NCBI RefSeq assembly: GCF_023156535.1
Contig: NZ_JALNMH010000016.1
Location: forward strand, 1 to 64,000
DNA: 64,000 bases
Origin: Pseudomarimonas salicorniae
Lineage (GTDB): Bacteria; Pseudomonadota; Gammaproteobacteria; Xanthomonadales; Xanthomonadaceae
Direction of reading: 5' to 3'
The translations under genes and the position numbers were made by a program. The first letter of the stretch is position 1; every line of letters begins with the position of its first letter. The notes beneath the pieces were generated by a model. It did not search any database. It saw nothing but the letters and a program-made list of their open reading frames with translations, and was not told the origin of the DNA. Below are positions 25,414 through 35,200 of this stretch, piece after piece.

Positions 25414-26649
25414 TCAGGACAGCAAGCGCCAGGCCTCGCCCGGAACCAGCTCGCACCGGTTACTGCGTGCGCGGCCGCCGAGCCGATAGCGCCACCGCCC
25501 CACCAGGTCGTAGGCGGCATCGCAGGCGCCTTGTGGAAGTGATCGCAGCGCCCAGGCGGCGATCAGCCAGAGACCGCCGAGTCGTTCGAGCACGGCAATC
25601 ACCGCGCGTGACTTCAGCGCCTGGTGGCCGGACTCGTCGACCACGACGATGCTCTCGCCATCAAAGGGTCGCGGCCCGGCGCCCAGCAGCTGGCGTGCGG
25701 TGCTACCGGACAGGGGCGCGAACTGCAGGCGTTGCTGCGCATCCTCGTGGGTGGCAAGTCGCACCGTGGCGTGGCAGAACGCGCAATCGCCGTCGAAAAG
25801 CATCACCGCGCGGCTGCGTCGGCTCCACCTGCTGAGCCAGGCGGGATCGAAGGTCAGCAGGTGCACCAGCAGCATCGGAAAGGTGAGGTCGGCGAAGTTG
25901 AGGAAGGTCAGGAAGCCGACCTGGGCGCCCAGCATCGCCGCCCACAGCCAGGGCCGCAGCCGGGGCACAAGCACCAGCGGCGCGAACAGCAGCTCAATGA
26001 GCAGAACGGCCCAGGTCAGCGCCTGCAGAACGATCGGCGGTGTGGCCAGCACCAGGCTGCGAAGCGCGTGGTCGCGGGCCAGCGGATTCTCCAGCACCAG
26101 GCGGATCGTCTCACCCTCGACCCAGCTGGGACTGGACAGCTTGGTCCAGCCGCTGTGCGAATAGCTGAGTGCGAGAATGACCCAGGCGGCGAGGAACAGA
26201 TGCCGAGGCAGTCGCCATTGGGGGCGGACCCCGCGCAGCCGGCCCGCCAGCGAGCCATAGGGGCGCGAGGGCACGAAGGCGTGCAGCAAGAGCAGCCAGC
26301 CGAACAGTGGCAGGCTGGGGTTGGCGATCAGTGGGTTGCGCTGGAACAGCCAGCCCAATACCAGGGCTGCAATCAACGCGCCGGCCCGATCGCCCCATCC
26401 CACCAGCACCGCCAGGCTGCTGGCGCAGCCCAGCGCGAACAGGGTGTTCAGGACGAGCGCGCCGTCGTCGACGAACAGCGGGTTTGGAAGCAGTCCGAAG
26501 TACGGACTCAGCTGCGCCGCAGCGACCGCGCCACCGGCCCCGAACACCTCGCCCGCCCAGGGCCAGAGCATGCCGAAGTGGACGATCAGGTAGACCCCCA
26601 GCAGGGCGCGATACAGGCTGTACTGGGCACCGGTCCAGCGCTCAGTCAT
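25414..26649 (-). CDS. HTTM-like membrane domain fused to a DCC (DUF393) thiol domain
   Basis: A 411-aa protein. About residues 1-275 contain several membrane segments of the HTTM (vitamin-K-carboxylase-like) type. About 280-400 is a DUF393 domain with the redox-type motif FDGDCAFCH that names the DCC family. Last gene of a tight three-gene operon: its ATG overlaps the stop of the preceding gene in ATGACTGA. The pairing of HTTM and DCC is known; substrate is not. Confidence 0.8.
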   Translation of the reverse strand: MTERWTGAQYSLYRALLGVYLIVHFGMLWPWAGEVFGAGGAVAAAQLSPYFGLLPNPLFVDDGALVLNTLFALGCASSLAVLVGWGDRAGALIAALVLGWLFQRNPLIANPSLPLFGWLLLLHAFVPSRPYGSLAGRLRGVRPQWRLPRHLFLAAWVILALSYSHSGWTKLSSPSWVEGETIRLVLENPLARDHALRSLVLATPPIVLQALTWAVLLIELLFAPLVLVPRLRPWLWAAMLGAQVGFLTFLNFADLTFPMLLVHLLTFDPAWLSRWSRRSRAVMLFDGDCAFCHATVRLATHEDAQQRLQFAPLSGSTARQLLGAGPRPFDGESIVVVDESGHQALKSRAVIAVLERLGGLWLIAAWALRSLPQGACDAAYDLVGRWRYRLGGRARSNRCELVPGEAWRLLS

Positions 26650-27139
26650 GGCAGCCGGCCTCCCAGGCCAGTTGAAGGTCGCGGCGGGCGTCATCGCGCA
26701 CCGGGTGCACGCTGACGCGCAGATCCCGGGCGCCGGCCGGCAGGCCGAGCTCCGCGTGCAGCGGTCCCGGTTCGCAGAACGCGTAGCGCATGACGCTCTC
26801 CTGCATCGGGCGCAGGCGCGGGTCGTGGCGCAGCAGCGGCCCGTAGGCGAGCGCTGCGCCGTAGACATTGCGCCGGTTGTAGGGGCCCTGGATGCGCCGG
26901 TAGCGGGACGGCTCCAGGGTCAGGCTTGCCGGCGCGCCGTCGGCGCCGCGCCAGTGCAGCGCGAAGCGGGCAGCGTGGGTCTCGTAGCCCTGGTGGGCGG
27001 TGAACACCTTCATCGCGGGGGCGACCTGGGTGGCCGCGGCAAGGCCCTTCAGACCGGCCAGCCCGAGCACGTCACCGACCATCTGCGCCGAGCCCACCCC
27101 GACGAGCAGGATGAACTCGCAGGCATGGCGCGGCTTCAT
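26642..27139 (-). CDS. Unknown protein between desaturase and HTTM-DCC genes
   Basis: A 165-aa protein. The N-terminal hydrophobic stretch FILLVGVGSAQMVGDVLGLAGL may be a signal anchor. The rest (YRRIQGPYNRRNVYGAALAYGPLL, MQESVMRYAFC, LRVSVHPVRDD) matches no family I can name, though I would expect it to partner the HTTM protein. AAGGAGG lies just before ATG. It overlaps both neighbours by 4 and 8 nt, showing translational coupling. Confidence 0.7.
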   Translation of the reverse strand: MKPRHACEFILLVGVGSAQMVGDVLGLAGLKGLAAATQVAPAMKVFTAHQGYETHAARFALHWRGADGAPASLTLEPSRYRRIQGPYNRRNVYGAALAYGPLLRHDPRLRPMQESVMRYAFCEPGPLHAELGLPAGARDLRVSVHPVRDDARRDLQLAWEAGCHD

Positions 27140-27852
27140 TGCGGCCTCCTTCCAATCAGCATGGAGAGCAGTCGACGCTCGGCGCCGTCGGCGAAGCCGC
27201 AGTGCCGGGGCGTCGCGCGCGGGTTGTCGAAGGTGCCGAACAACATGTCCCATAGCGGCAGGTCGGAGTAGTTGCTGCGATGCCAGCCGCGCTGGTGATG
27301 ACGCCGGTGCATCTCGGGGCGCTGGAACAGAAAACCGAGCAGGTAGGGCGTGCGCACGTTCCAGTGGTAGAACAGCTCGGCGAGGCCGGTAAGGGTGACC
27401 ACCGCGGCGACCGAGGCGACCGGCAGCCCAAGCAGCACGTAGAGCACGAAACTCGACAGCATGCCGTTGAGCAGAATCTCGAGCGGATGTTTGTAGAAGC
27501 TCATCGCGCACTCGATGCGAACCGGGCTGTGGTGTACCTGATGCAGCCAGCGCCACAGCCAGGGGATCTCGTGCCGCGCGCGATGCCACCAGTAGTAGAC
27601 GAAGGTGATCAGCAGATAGCCGATCGCGATGCCTACCGGCGCCGGCCACTCCGACAGGCTGTCCGCGCGCCAGCTCGACAGCCAGGCATCCCAGCTGACC
27701 GCGCCCAGATAGACCACGCCGATCTGCACCGCGTTGATCGCCACCAGGCGGGCGATCCAGCCGGCCACGCGTGGCTGGCGGACATTGGGGGCCAGCTGTT
27801 CGAGCACGATCATCAGGGCAGCGGTGCCGGCCACGACAAGGACGGGTTCCAT
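27136..27852 (-). CDS. Fatty-acid hydroxylase / sterol desaturase family membrane protein
   Basis: A 238-aa protein. Di-iron histidine clusters are present: HRARH (90-94), HQVHH (104-108) and MHRRHH (182-186), with four hydrophobic segments. Such enzymes hydroxylate or desaturate lipids in the membrane. First gene of a three-gene operon with an unknown protein and an HTTM-DCC protein. ATG 27852 is listed; a GTG ten codons upstream (27882) is possible. The divergent regulator at 27972 could control it. Confidence 0.85.
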   Translation of the reverse strand: MEPVLVVAGTAALMIVLEQLAPNVRQPRVAGWIARLVAINAVQIGVVYLGAVSWDAWLSSWRADSLSEWPAPVGIAIGYLLITFVYYWWHRARHEIPWLWRWLHQVHHSPVRIECAMSFYKHPLEILLNGMLSSFVLYVLLGLPVASVAAVVTLTGLAELFYHWNVRTPYLLGFLFQRPEMHRRHHQRGWHRSNYSDLPLWDMLFGTFDNPRATPRHCGFADGAERRLLSMLIGRRPQ

Positions 27853-27935
27853 GGGCAAGCTCGGCCGATTCGGTGAGATCACCCTGCGCCTCGGGAATCA
27901 CTGCAGACAACCAAAGCCTGGGAAAAAGCGGAATA

Positions 27936-27963
27936 TGGACTAAGTGGTAGCGTCAGGTAATAC
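27936..27963 (+). promoter_or_regulatory. Promoter placed for a nearly leaderless mRNA
   Basis: TGGACT (27936-27941), 16 bp, then TAATAC (27958-27963). The ATG of the regulator starts nine bases after the -10, so transcription should begin at or near the start codon; no Shine-Dalgarno sequence is visible. Confidence 0.5.
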
Positions 27964-27971
27964 TTTCGGTC

Positions 27972-28724
27972 ATGCGCCAGACCACGGCCATCCACCTCGC
28001 CCTGAAGAAGCTGCTGAAGGCGCACGGCAAGACCTATGCCGAGGCCGCCGTCGTACTCGAGCTGAGCGAGGCCAGCGTCAAGCGGCTGTTCGCCCGCGCC
28101 GAGCTGTCGCTAGAGCGGCTGGAGCGACTCTGCGACTGGATCCACGTCGATCTCGCCGATCTGGTCGAACAGGCGCAGGCCGTGCAGCCCCTGGTGACCC
28201 AGCTCACCCCCGAGCAGGAGCGCGAACTGCTGAAGGATCCGGCCCTGCTGCTGACCACGTTCCTGGTGCTGAACCGCTGGAAGGAGAGCGAGATCCTCGC
28301 GGTCTATGCCTTTTCCAAGCCGCAGCTGACCCTGATGCTCATCCGCCTCGAAAAGATCGGCCTGATCGAGCTGATGCCGTTCGACCGCATCAAGCTACGC
28401 ACCGCCCGCAACTTTGCCTGGCGCAAGGATGGACCGATCCAGCGCTACTTCGCCGAGCGCGTGCTGCCCGAGTTTCTCGGCACCCGCTTCGCTGATCCCG
28501 GAGAGCGCATGCACTTCGTCGGCGGCATGCTCTCCCGCGCCTCGGTGCACAAGCTACACGAGGCCATGGAAGCGCTGGCAAGGCAGCTCGATGCCCTGGT
28601 CGAGGCCGACCTGGGGCTGCCGGTCGAAGAGCGCCACGGCGTCAGCCTGCTGGCGGCGCTGCGGCCGTGGGAGTTCACCGAGTTCACCAAGCTGCGCCGC
28701 GGGCCTCGACAGAAGTATTTCTGA
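27972..28724 (+). CDS. XRE-like helix-turn-helix regulator with a C-terminal sensor-like region
   Basis: A 250-aa protein. A Cro/C1-type helix-turn-helix spans about residues 8-62 (KTYAEAAVVLELSEASVKRLFARAELSLERLERLC). A second winged-helix-like part follows (LTTFLVLNRWKESEILAVYAFSKPQLTLMLIRLEKIGLIEL). The C-terminal 110 residues include RMHFVGGMLSRASVHKLHEAMEAL. I know this architecture only as an uncharacterised regulator. It is divergent from the desaturase operon across about 120 bp, so local control is likely. Confidence 0.75.
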   Translation: MRQTTAIHLALKKLLKAHGKTYAEAAVVLELSEASVKRLFARAELSLERLERLCDWIHVDLADLVEQAQAVQPLVTQLTPEQERELLKDPALLLTTFLVLNRWKESEILAVYAFSKPQLTLMLIRLEKIGLIELMPFDRIKLRTARNFAWRKDGPIQRYFAERVLPEFLGTRFADPGERMHFVGGMLSRASVHKLHEAMEALARQLDALVEADLGLPVEERHGVSLLAALRPWEFTEFTKLRRGPRQKYF

Positions 28725-29120
28725 GCGGACGGGGCGCCGGCTGCGCTGAAAGCAGTACAAGCCTGCCCGCGGCGCGACGCCAGGTCGCAGCTTTCGCGAT
28801 CGGTGCAGGCACCGATGTGACGCTGCGGACAGCTGCAGTCCTCGGGCAATCCGACACGCGGCGGTCGTCGTCCAACCGCTCAGTATAGGTAGTAGACAAC
28901 CGGGCGCCGAAGCCACCAGAAACCATCATTTACGCTCGCCCGCTGACGCCCGCATGGCCCGAAGCATTGCCCTCCCGTTGCCACCCGCTGGCCTTCCCGT
29001 TGATACAGAGTGTCGGAGTTCGGCCGTATTTCTCGTAGTAGGGGAATGAAGGGCTACGGTATGGGGCGGTGCTGCGCTGCGAATGGCCCGGTCCGGCAAC
29101 TACCCGAGCGGAGGTGTGCA
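28725..29120. other. 396-bp gap without a recognised gene
   Basis: No ORF with coding character, no repeat of the families seen elsewhere, and no clear terminator. GGAGG for the next gene lies at its right end. Confidence 0.5.
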
Positions 29121-30362
29121 ATGAAAAGGTCAGCACGGTGGGTGTGGATGGGAATGGCGGCGCTCTGGCCGCTTTCGGCTGCGGGGCAGGGCTTGCGGAC
29201 CCTGTCCGTGGACCCGCAGGGGGAACGTGTCGCGCTGGCCGGCGAGCCCTCGTTCTGGGCCGGAGGCAAAAGCCAGTACCGCCTGTTTCGCCTGGCTGAA
29301 GAAGGCTGGACCGAGGTCGAGTCGATATCGACACCCGTCGCGCAGACGCTTGAGTTCATCGGCGACGACCTGCTGATCGGCGGGCGCCGAATGCATGCAG
29401 TCGAGGAGGACGACGCCCTCGAGGAGGTAGGCTCCAGCGACCGATCCGGACTCTCTGCCCTGGATGCGATGAATCCGATCATCCGTGGCGAACGGGTGCT
29501 GGCCGGCCTTCACAGCTTTCCAAGTTCGCCGCTGCACTTGCTGCAGAGCAGCCAGACGGGCTGGGAAACCCTTGCCGAGCTGCAGGCCCCCGAAGCGCTG
29601 AGTTGGATGATGGGTGGGGTCTACGCGGACTTCGACGCAAACATGGTCGCCGTCCTGCTGATGCCGATGGGGGAGCGATGCGGCCTGCTGGTCTACGAGG
29701 CCGGCGGCAGCGCTTGGCAGGCCTCGGGTCCCCTCTTTCCCGACCTGTGTCGTGAGGGAAGCCTGGCGGGCGGCGGGTCGATCTCGATCGAGGGCGGGCG
29801 GATCCTGATCGGGGCTTATCCGGACGCGGGACCCGAAGGCGCGCCCGGCGAGGCGGCACTTCTGGAGCGACGGGAGGGCGAGTGGGTCGAGACCGCCCGC
29901 TTCCAGCGGATGACGATCGAAGGGGACTACACCGAGGGTGGCATGCGTCCCTACGCCTTCGGTCATCGGGTGAGGCTGGTCGATAGCCGGGCGCATATCG
30001 GGAGCGGCTATCAGATCACCCATTCACACACCGCCTCCAGCACACGTAGCACGGTGATCCACAACGGAATCTTCGTCTTCGTCGAGCGCGACGGCGGCTG
30101 GATGATCGAGCGGCATCACGTCCATGCTCATCCCACCGCCACCTTTGGCCTTGACTTCGAGGTGCGCGGGAACCGCATGTTCGTGGGCTCGCCTGACGAG
30201 GAGGCCGCCTACGTGTTCATCCGCGGCGAGGATGGCTACCAGCTGGAGTCGCGCCTGCCGAAGGAGCAGGAAGCCTCGCAACCGACGCAGCAAGCCGGTT
30301 CGGACGGCCCTGAAACCGTGGAAGAGCCAGAGCCAGAGCCAGAGGCCGCGAGGGGATCTTAG
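29121..30362 (+). CDS. Exported beta-propeller-like protein of unknown function
   Basis: A 413-aa protein. The signal peptide is VWMGMAALWPLSAAGQG. Repeating short segments of the type GERVLAG, GGRILIGAYPDAG, DSRAHIGSGY and GNRMFVGSPDEEAAYVF suggest an FG-GAP-like propeller. The C-terminus is an acidic proline-glutamate tail (EEPEPEPEPEAARGS). CGGAGG upstream of ATG. Confidence 0.6.
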   Translation: MKRSARWVWMGMAALWPLSAAGQGLRTLSVDPQGERVALAGEPSFWAGGKSQYRLFRLAEEGWTEVESISTPVAQTLEFIGDDLLIGGRRMHAVEEDDALEEVGSSDRSGLSALDAMNPIIRGERVLAGLHSFPSSPLHLLQSSQTGWETLAELQAPEALSWMMGGVYADFDANMVAVLLMPMGERCGLLVYEAGGSAWQASGPLFPDLCREGSLAGGGSISIEGGRILIGAYPDAGPEGAPGEAALLERREGEWVETARFQRMTIEGDYTEGGMRPYAFGHRVRLVDSRAHIGSGYQITHSHTASSTRSTVIHNGIFVFVERDGGWMIERHHVHAHPTATFGLDFEVRGNRMFVGSPDEEAAYVFIRGEDGYQLESRLPKEQEASQPTQQAGSDGPETVEEPEPEPEAARGS

Positions 30363-30511
30363 CGCGCCAGCCGGAAGTCGCCGGGTAGCCAGGTGCGCGC
30401 CTCCTACCCAGTGACAAGGGCTGGAGTGGGACATGGCTGACGTCATCGGCGACGACCTGTCCGCCCCACGAACCAGAGCATGAGACCCTGCGCGCTCGCC
30501 AGGGTGGCAGC

Positions 30512-30860
30512 TTGCCGGTGCAGACCTCAGCCGCCCGGCTCGCCTTCTGGCTGGTCGGCCTGCCCGACTACTCCCGACAGTACCCCAACGCCGCGATGGG
30601 CGTCGCCTGCGTGCTGTTGTCGACGCTGATCTCCCTGCTTTGCGTCGCCATCCTGCTGCAGACGCGGCCCGAGCGAGATCGCGGCATAGCCGCGTGGCTG
30701 TCGATCTACTTCAGCCTGCCTTCGCGGTGCTCGACACCTTCTACTGCGGCGTCCATCTAGGCCATGGTGGGTCCTGCCAGTTTGAGTACTGGTACCTGAT
30801 CGTGTCCTACGTATCGGCCTGGACGACCCTGCAGCCCCACGGCGCCCTGCAGCGCGGGCG
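30512..30860 (+). pseudogene. Frameshifted small membrane protein
   Basis: A frame from GTG 30512 encodes a membrane segment (MGVACVLLSTLISLLCVAILL) and reaches WLSIYFSLP near 30720, then runs to a stop at about 30759. The +1 frame continues coherently as AFAVLDTFYCGVHLGHGGSC then QFEYWYLIVSYVSAWTTL, with hydrophobic and aromatic character. Together they look like one gene with a single-base change near 30720. The 3' end fades after about 30860. Confidence 0.6.
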
Positions 30861-30967
30861 GAGCCATAGCGGCCGAGCCGGGCCACGCGGTGCTTCCCGG
30901 CAAGTCCGACGGGGGCGCCTCCGGAGCGCTGATCCCACCCTGATTCGAGGGCGTCCAAGAGACCGGC

Positions 30968-31462
30968 CTACAGCCTGAGCAACAGGGTCATGAGCAACAG
31001 GCAGGTGAGGGTCGCGAGGACCGTCCGCGTGACATTCGAGCGGTTCCATCGGGCCTCGAACGCCTGCCGTGCGGCCTCGGCCTCGGCGGGCTGGAGCTCG
31101 CTGATCGACAGGCGCTTCAACGTGTTGTTCAGCGGGAGATTGATCAGCGCAGTCGGAAGCTGGACGCCGCCAAGGTAGAGGCATGCGGCGCCGACCAGCA
31201 GCGCCCGGTCGAGCGGCCCGGTCTGGGCGAAGCCAAGCACCGCGGCCGCCAGCAGGGCCAGCACCGAGCCGACCCAGACCATCATGAAGACCGGCTGGTT
31301 GTTCTGGATCACCCGGTCCATCACCTGAAAAGCCCGCAGAAAGCCGGCATCGCCGAGCGTGCCGATGCCGGGCATCACCACCACCGCGAAGGCGAGCAGG
31401 AATCCGGCGACCAGGCTGCACAGCAGGGTGGCGACGAGGAGCGATGTTTCGAACAGCGGCAT
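30968..31462 (-). CDS. DUF1772 membrane protein
   Basis: A 164-aa protein. Four hydrophobic segments (about 5-30, 62-82, 85-105 and 145-163) and the DUF1772 signature around LPLNNTLKRLSI. The fold is named after fungal anthrone oxygenase-like proteins, but the bacterial role is unknown. A decayed paralogue lies 10 kb away at 40878-41062. It precedes no obvious partner; the thioredoxin-like gene lies 61 bp upstream on the same strand. Confidence 0.82.
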   Translation of the reverse strand: MPLFETSLLVATLLCSLVAGFLLAFAVVVMPGIGTLGDAGFLRAFQVMDRVIQNNQPVFMMVWVGSVLALLAAAVLGFAQTGPLDRALLVGAACLYLGGVQLPTALINLPLNNTLKRLSISELQPAEAEAARQAFEARWNRSNVTRTVLATLTCLLLMTLLLRL

Positions 31463-31523
31463 GTCAGATCCTCCCGGGGACGGGCCCTGTGGAACGGGCG
31501 ACGGATTGCGTCCTCTCCACCGC

Positions 31524-31949
31524 TCAGCCTTCGGCGGAGGTCGCCTTGATCGCGGCGAGCAGCGCTTCGGCCGGCACCAGTCCCTGCATTCGTTGCAGCT
31601 CGCGGCCGTCGGCCGAGAACAGCAGCAGCTGGATCGGCCTCGCCTGGTGCCGGGTCAAGAAGTGCCGGGTGTCGGGGTGGCCGACATCGGCAACCAGAAA
31701 GTGCAGCGCATCGCCGTGCAGCTCCCTTACCTCGTCCATGACGCGGGTCTGCTGGTTGCTGACCACGAGATTTGGGTCGTAGACGAAAACCAGGGCCTGC
31801 TTGCCCGAGCCGATCTTGCCCAGATCGGTATCGAAGGCGCGGGGCAGGCTGAGCAGGGCCACGCCGACCAGGGCGACCAGGACCGCGGCGACGCCCAGGC
31901 GCTTGAACAGACGGTTTCGTCGAACTTCGTGCCGGGTGGGGTCTTGCAT
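31524..31949 (-). CDS. Thioredoxin-like protein without the CxxC pair
   Basis: A 141-aa protein. It has an N-terminal basic segment and one membrane anchor (LGVAAVLVALVGVALLSLP), then a thioredoxin-like fold (QALVFVYDPNLVVSNQQT ... LHFLVADVGHPDTRHFL ... PIQLLLFSADGRELQRMQG). The place where CxxC is expected reads YDPNLVVSNQQ with no cysteine, so it cannot act as a disulfide oxidoreductase. Probably faces the periplasm. Confidence 0.65.
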   Translation of the reverse strand: MQDPTRHEVRRNRLFKRLGVAAVLVALVGVALLSLPRAFDTDLGKIGSGKQALVFVYDPNLVVSNQQTRVMDEVRELHGDALHFLVADVGHPDTRHFLTRHQARPIQLLLFSADGRELQRMQGLVPAEALLAAIKATSAEG

Positions 31950-32259
31950 AACTGAGCCTTGGCCTGGATGGACGGGCGAGTGCCCACTTTACCGATGCGC
32001 TGCCTGCGGTGTCGCGGATGCGGAGAGCAGGACAGGCACTGAGGGCAGCGAAGCTGGAGCGGGTGAAAGCGGTCGGGTTTGCGCGTTCGTGCTTTCGCGG
32101 GGAGGATCAGTCACTGCATCTTCTTTCGACCCGGGCCCCGCCCGGCCGGACCTGCGCTCCGGGTACGCATTCCGGAGCGATCGCTGGCGGGTTGGCCCTG
32201 CTTTCTGCGTATGGGTAATGGAGGGGCTGCCTGCTGGATGAGCCCGAGGGAGTGGTGAC
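31950..32259. other. 310-bp gap without a recognised gene
   Basis: Nothing recognised except GGGAG before the next start codon. Confidence 0.5.
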
Positions 32260-35200
32260 ATGACAGCGTTGAATGGGATGGTTCTCGCATTTGCACTGTT
32301 GTTCACCGGTGCAGCCCTGGCCGCGGACGAGGGATCGGCGGCAGGCAGCGAGGCGCTGCGACAGGCCGCGGAGGCGGGCGATCCCCGTGCCGCCACCGCG
32401 CTTGCCGAGGCGCTGGTGGTCGAGGCGGGTGGGCGTGCCGGTCCGGAGGTCATCGCCCTGCTGGAACAGGGTGCGAAGGCCGAGGTGCCGCGGGCGCTCG
32501 CCCTGCTCGGCGCGGTGTACCTGTTCGGTGCCGGCGTGCCCGCGGACGCCGCGCGGGCGATTCCGCTGCTCGAGTCGGCTGCGGCCTCGGGCGACAACGA
32601 GGCACGCGTGAACCTTGCCGTCGCGCTGGAGCACGGCGCCGGCGTGGAGCGGGACCTCGAGCGCGCGCTGTCCCTGCTGCGCGAGGCTGCGGAGGACGGC
32701 TTCCCGCCAGGCATGCATGGCGTGGGCGTCTACCATCTCAAGGGGCTCGGAGTAGCCCAGGACCGCGCGGAGGCGCAGCGCTGGTTCGAGCGTGGCGCCG
32801 AGGCCGGCCATGCAGACTCGAGTGCCCAGCTGGCCGAGCTGCTGCTCGATGGCGAGCACCTCGAGCGCGATGTGGAGCGCGCGCTCGCTTTGCTGGAACG
32901 CGCGGTCGCTGGCGGCAGCGAGGGGGCGTTGATGCGCCTGGTGCTGGTGCTGGTCGAGGGCGAACACGTTCCGCCCGACCCGGCGCGCGCCCGCGCCCTG
33001 CTGCAGCGCTTCGCCGAAACCGGCCATGCCCGATCGGCCGTGGTCCTCGGGCAGATGCTGCTGGAGGGGCAGTACGTGCCGGCGGAGCCGGAGGTGGGTG
33101 CGGCCTGGATCAGGCAGGCGGCAGAGACGGGGCTGCCGAACGCTCAGTACCTGCTGGCGCGCGCCTATGAGTCCGGCAGCGGTGTCGAGCGCGATCTCGC
33201 GCAGTATGAGCAGTGGATGCGCCGCGCCGCCGCAGGAGGCTATGCGGCTGCTCGCCTGGCGCTGACCTCCATCGAGTTCGAGCGCGCCCAGCGCGAATCG
33301 CTTCCGCCCGAGCTGGTGGCGCGGATTCGCGAGGCCGCCGAGGCCGGCGAGGCGGGCGCCGCCTTCGAGCTGGGCATGCTCGCGCGCTACGGTCGCGGAC
33401 TGGCGCGCGATCGCGATGCCGCGCGTCGCTGGCTGCTGCGCGCGGCGGAGGCCGGCGTGGTGGCCGCGCAGCGCGAACTGGGCGAGATGGATCTGCGCGA
33501 CAAGGATCCCGAGCGTCAGCGGGATGCTGTGCGGCAACTGCAGCGGGCCGCCGATGCCGGAGACGCCGGGGCGCAGTATCTGCTGGGCAGGGCGCTGCAG
33601 TTTGGCCATGGGCTGCGCGCCCGGCCGGGGAAGGCACGCAAGCACTTCCAGCAGGCCGCACTGCAGGGACACGACGAGGCGGGCATTGCGCTCGCGCAAA
33701 CGCTGTGGAACGGCTCGCCCAGCGACCGCGATCTGGCCCTCGCCTGGCTGCTGCTACCCCCAGGCGATGAGGGGGCGGAGTCGCTCGAACATCGCGCCCT
33801 TGAGTACGCCCGGGGGGAGACTGGCGAAACGCCGGCCGATCCCGCCTTCGGGCTGCTGCTGGCCGCGATCGCGACGGAGCTCGGCCGGCCGGATGCCGGC
33901 AAGCGCTACGAGGACATTGCGGCCCGTCTGGATGCAGGTCAGCGTCGCCGGGTCGCCGAGGCAAGGTCACGCTGGCATGCGCTGCGTGCGAAGCCCCATG
34001 CCCAGTGGGTGTGGCGCGAGGCGATGGTCGAGGCCAGGGCGCTGCGCTGGGACGATGCCCAGCGCGCTGCCCCGCATGCTGCGCGAGCGGTCGAGGCGGC
34101 CCGCAAAGCCTTCGGCGCGCGCTCGCTGCCGCACGCCGAGGCGCTCGAGCTGGTGGCCTCCCTGGCTGACATGCAGGAGGAGGACGCTCTCGCACTTCGG
34201 TCCTACGATCGTGCGCTGGACATCCGCCTCGCCCTGCAGCCCGCAGATCACCCCGACATCCTCGACAATCGTCGCGCCCGCGCCTGGCTCGCTGACCCCG
34301 ATGATCTCTGGGCCGCTCGGGCCGAGGCGCTGGCGGCGCTGCTGCCTCGCGCCGAGCGCCGTCACGGCGCAGGCTCGGCATGGCTCAGGCGGCTGTACGA
34401 GGGGCTCGGCAACGCGCTGTACTTCGCCGACCGGTCCGAAGAGGCCGTGCCGCACCTGCGCCGCGCCCTCGCACTGGCTCTGCGCGACCCCGATGCGCAG
34501 GATGCGGTCAAGCTCGCCGAGGCACGCGAGGATCTGGCGCGCGCGCTTGCCGAGACAGGCGCAGTGGCAGAAGCGATCAGTCTGCTGCACGAAGGGCTCT
34601 CCGGATTGCGCGAGGCGGGGCCCGAGTTCGCCGGGGAGCTGAAGTCGCCGCTTGAACGGCTGGCGTTGACGCTCTGGCAGGCCGATCGCCATGAAGAGGC
34701 CGCCGAGGCGCAGTCCGAACTCATCGCCCTGCTCGAGGCCGAGCAGCCCGAGGCGCTGGGGGAGCTTGGCGAGGCGCGTCGCCTGCTCGAGGTCATTCGC
34801 GCCAGCGCCTACGCCAGTGACCCGGATGTCCCGCCGGACCGGCAGGCGCTCGAGGCCGCTGCCGAGACCGGCGACGGGTTCGCCCAGCTGCGCCTGGCCG
34901 ACCTGCTGCTGCGCGGCGATTTCGGCAGCGTGGACGCCAAGGCCGCTGCGCACTGGTACCGGCGCAGCGCCGAGAATGGCGAGGCGATTGCCCAGTACAA
35001 CCTGGCCATCCTGCTGGGCGAGGGTCGCGGCGTTGCCCCGGATCGCGCCGAGGCGGTCGAATGGCTGAAGCGATCGGCGGCGCAAGGCTTTGCCGAAGCA
35101 CAGGCGACGCTCGGCTTCTACCTCACCGACGGCGAGGGCGAGGACGACGTCGCCGAAGCGGTGCGCCTGTTCGAACAGGCTGCGGGCCAGGGGTCGGCGG

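Noticed and set aside
31985-32000. Further 19-bp repeat copy (GAGTGCCCACTTTAC)
   Set aside because: Only a part matches and the GGGGTCA half is missing; chance similarity is likely.
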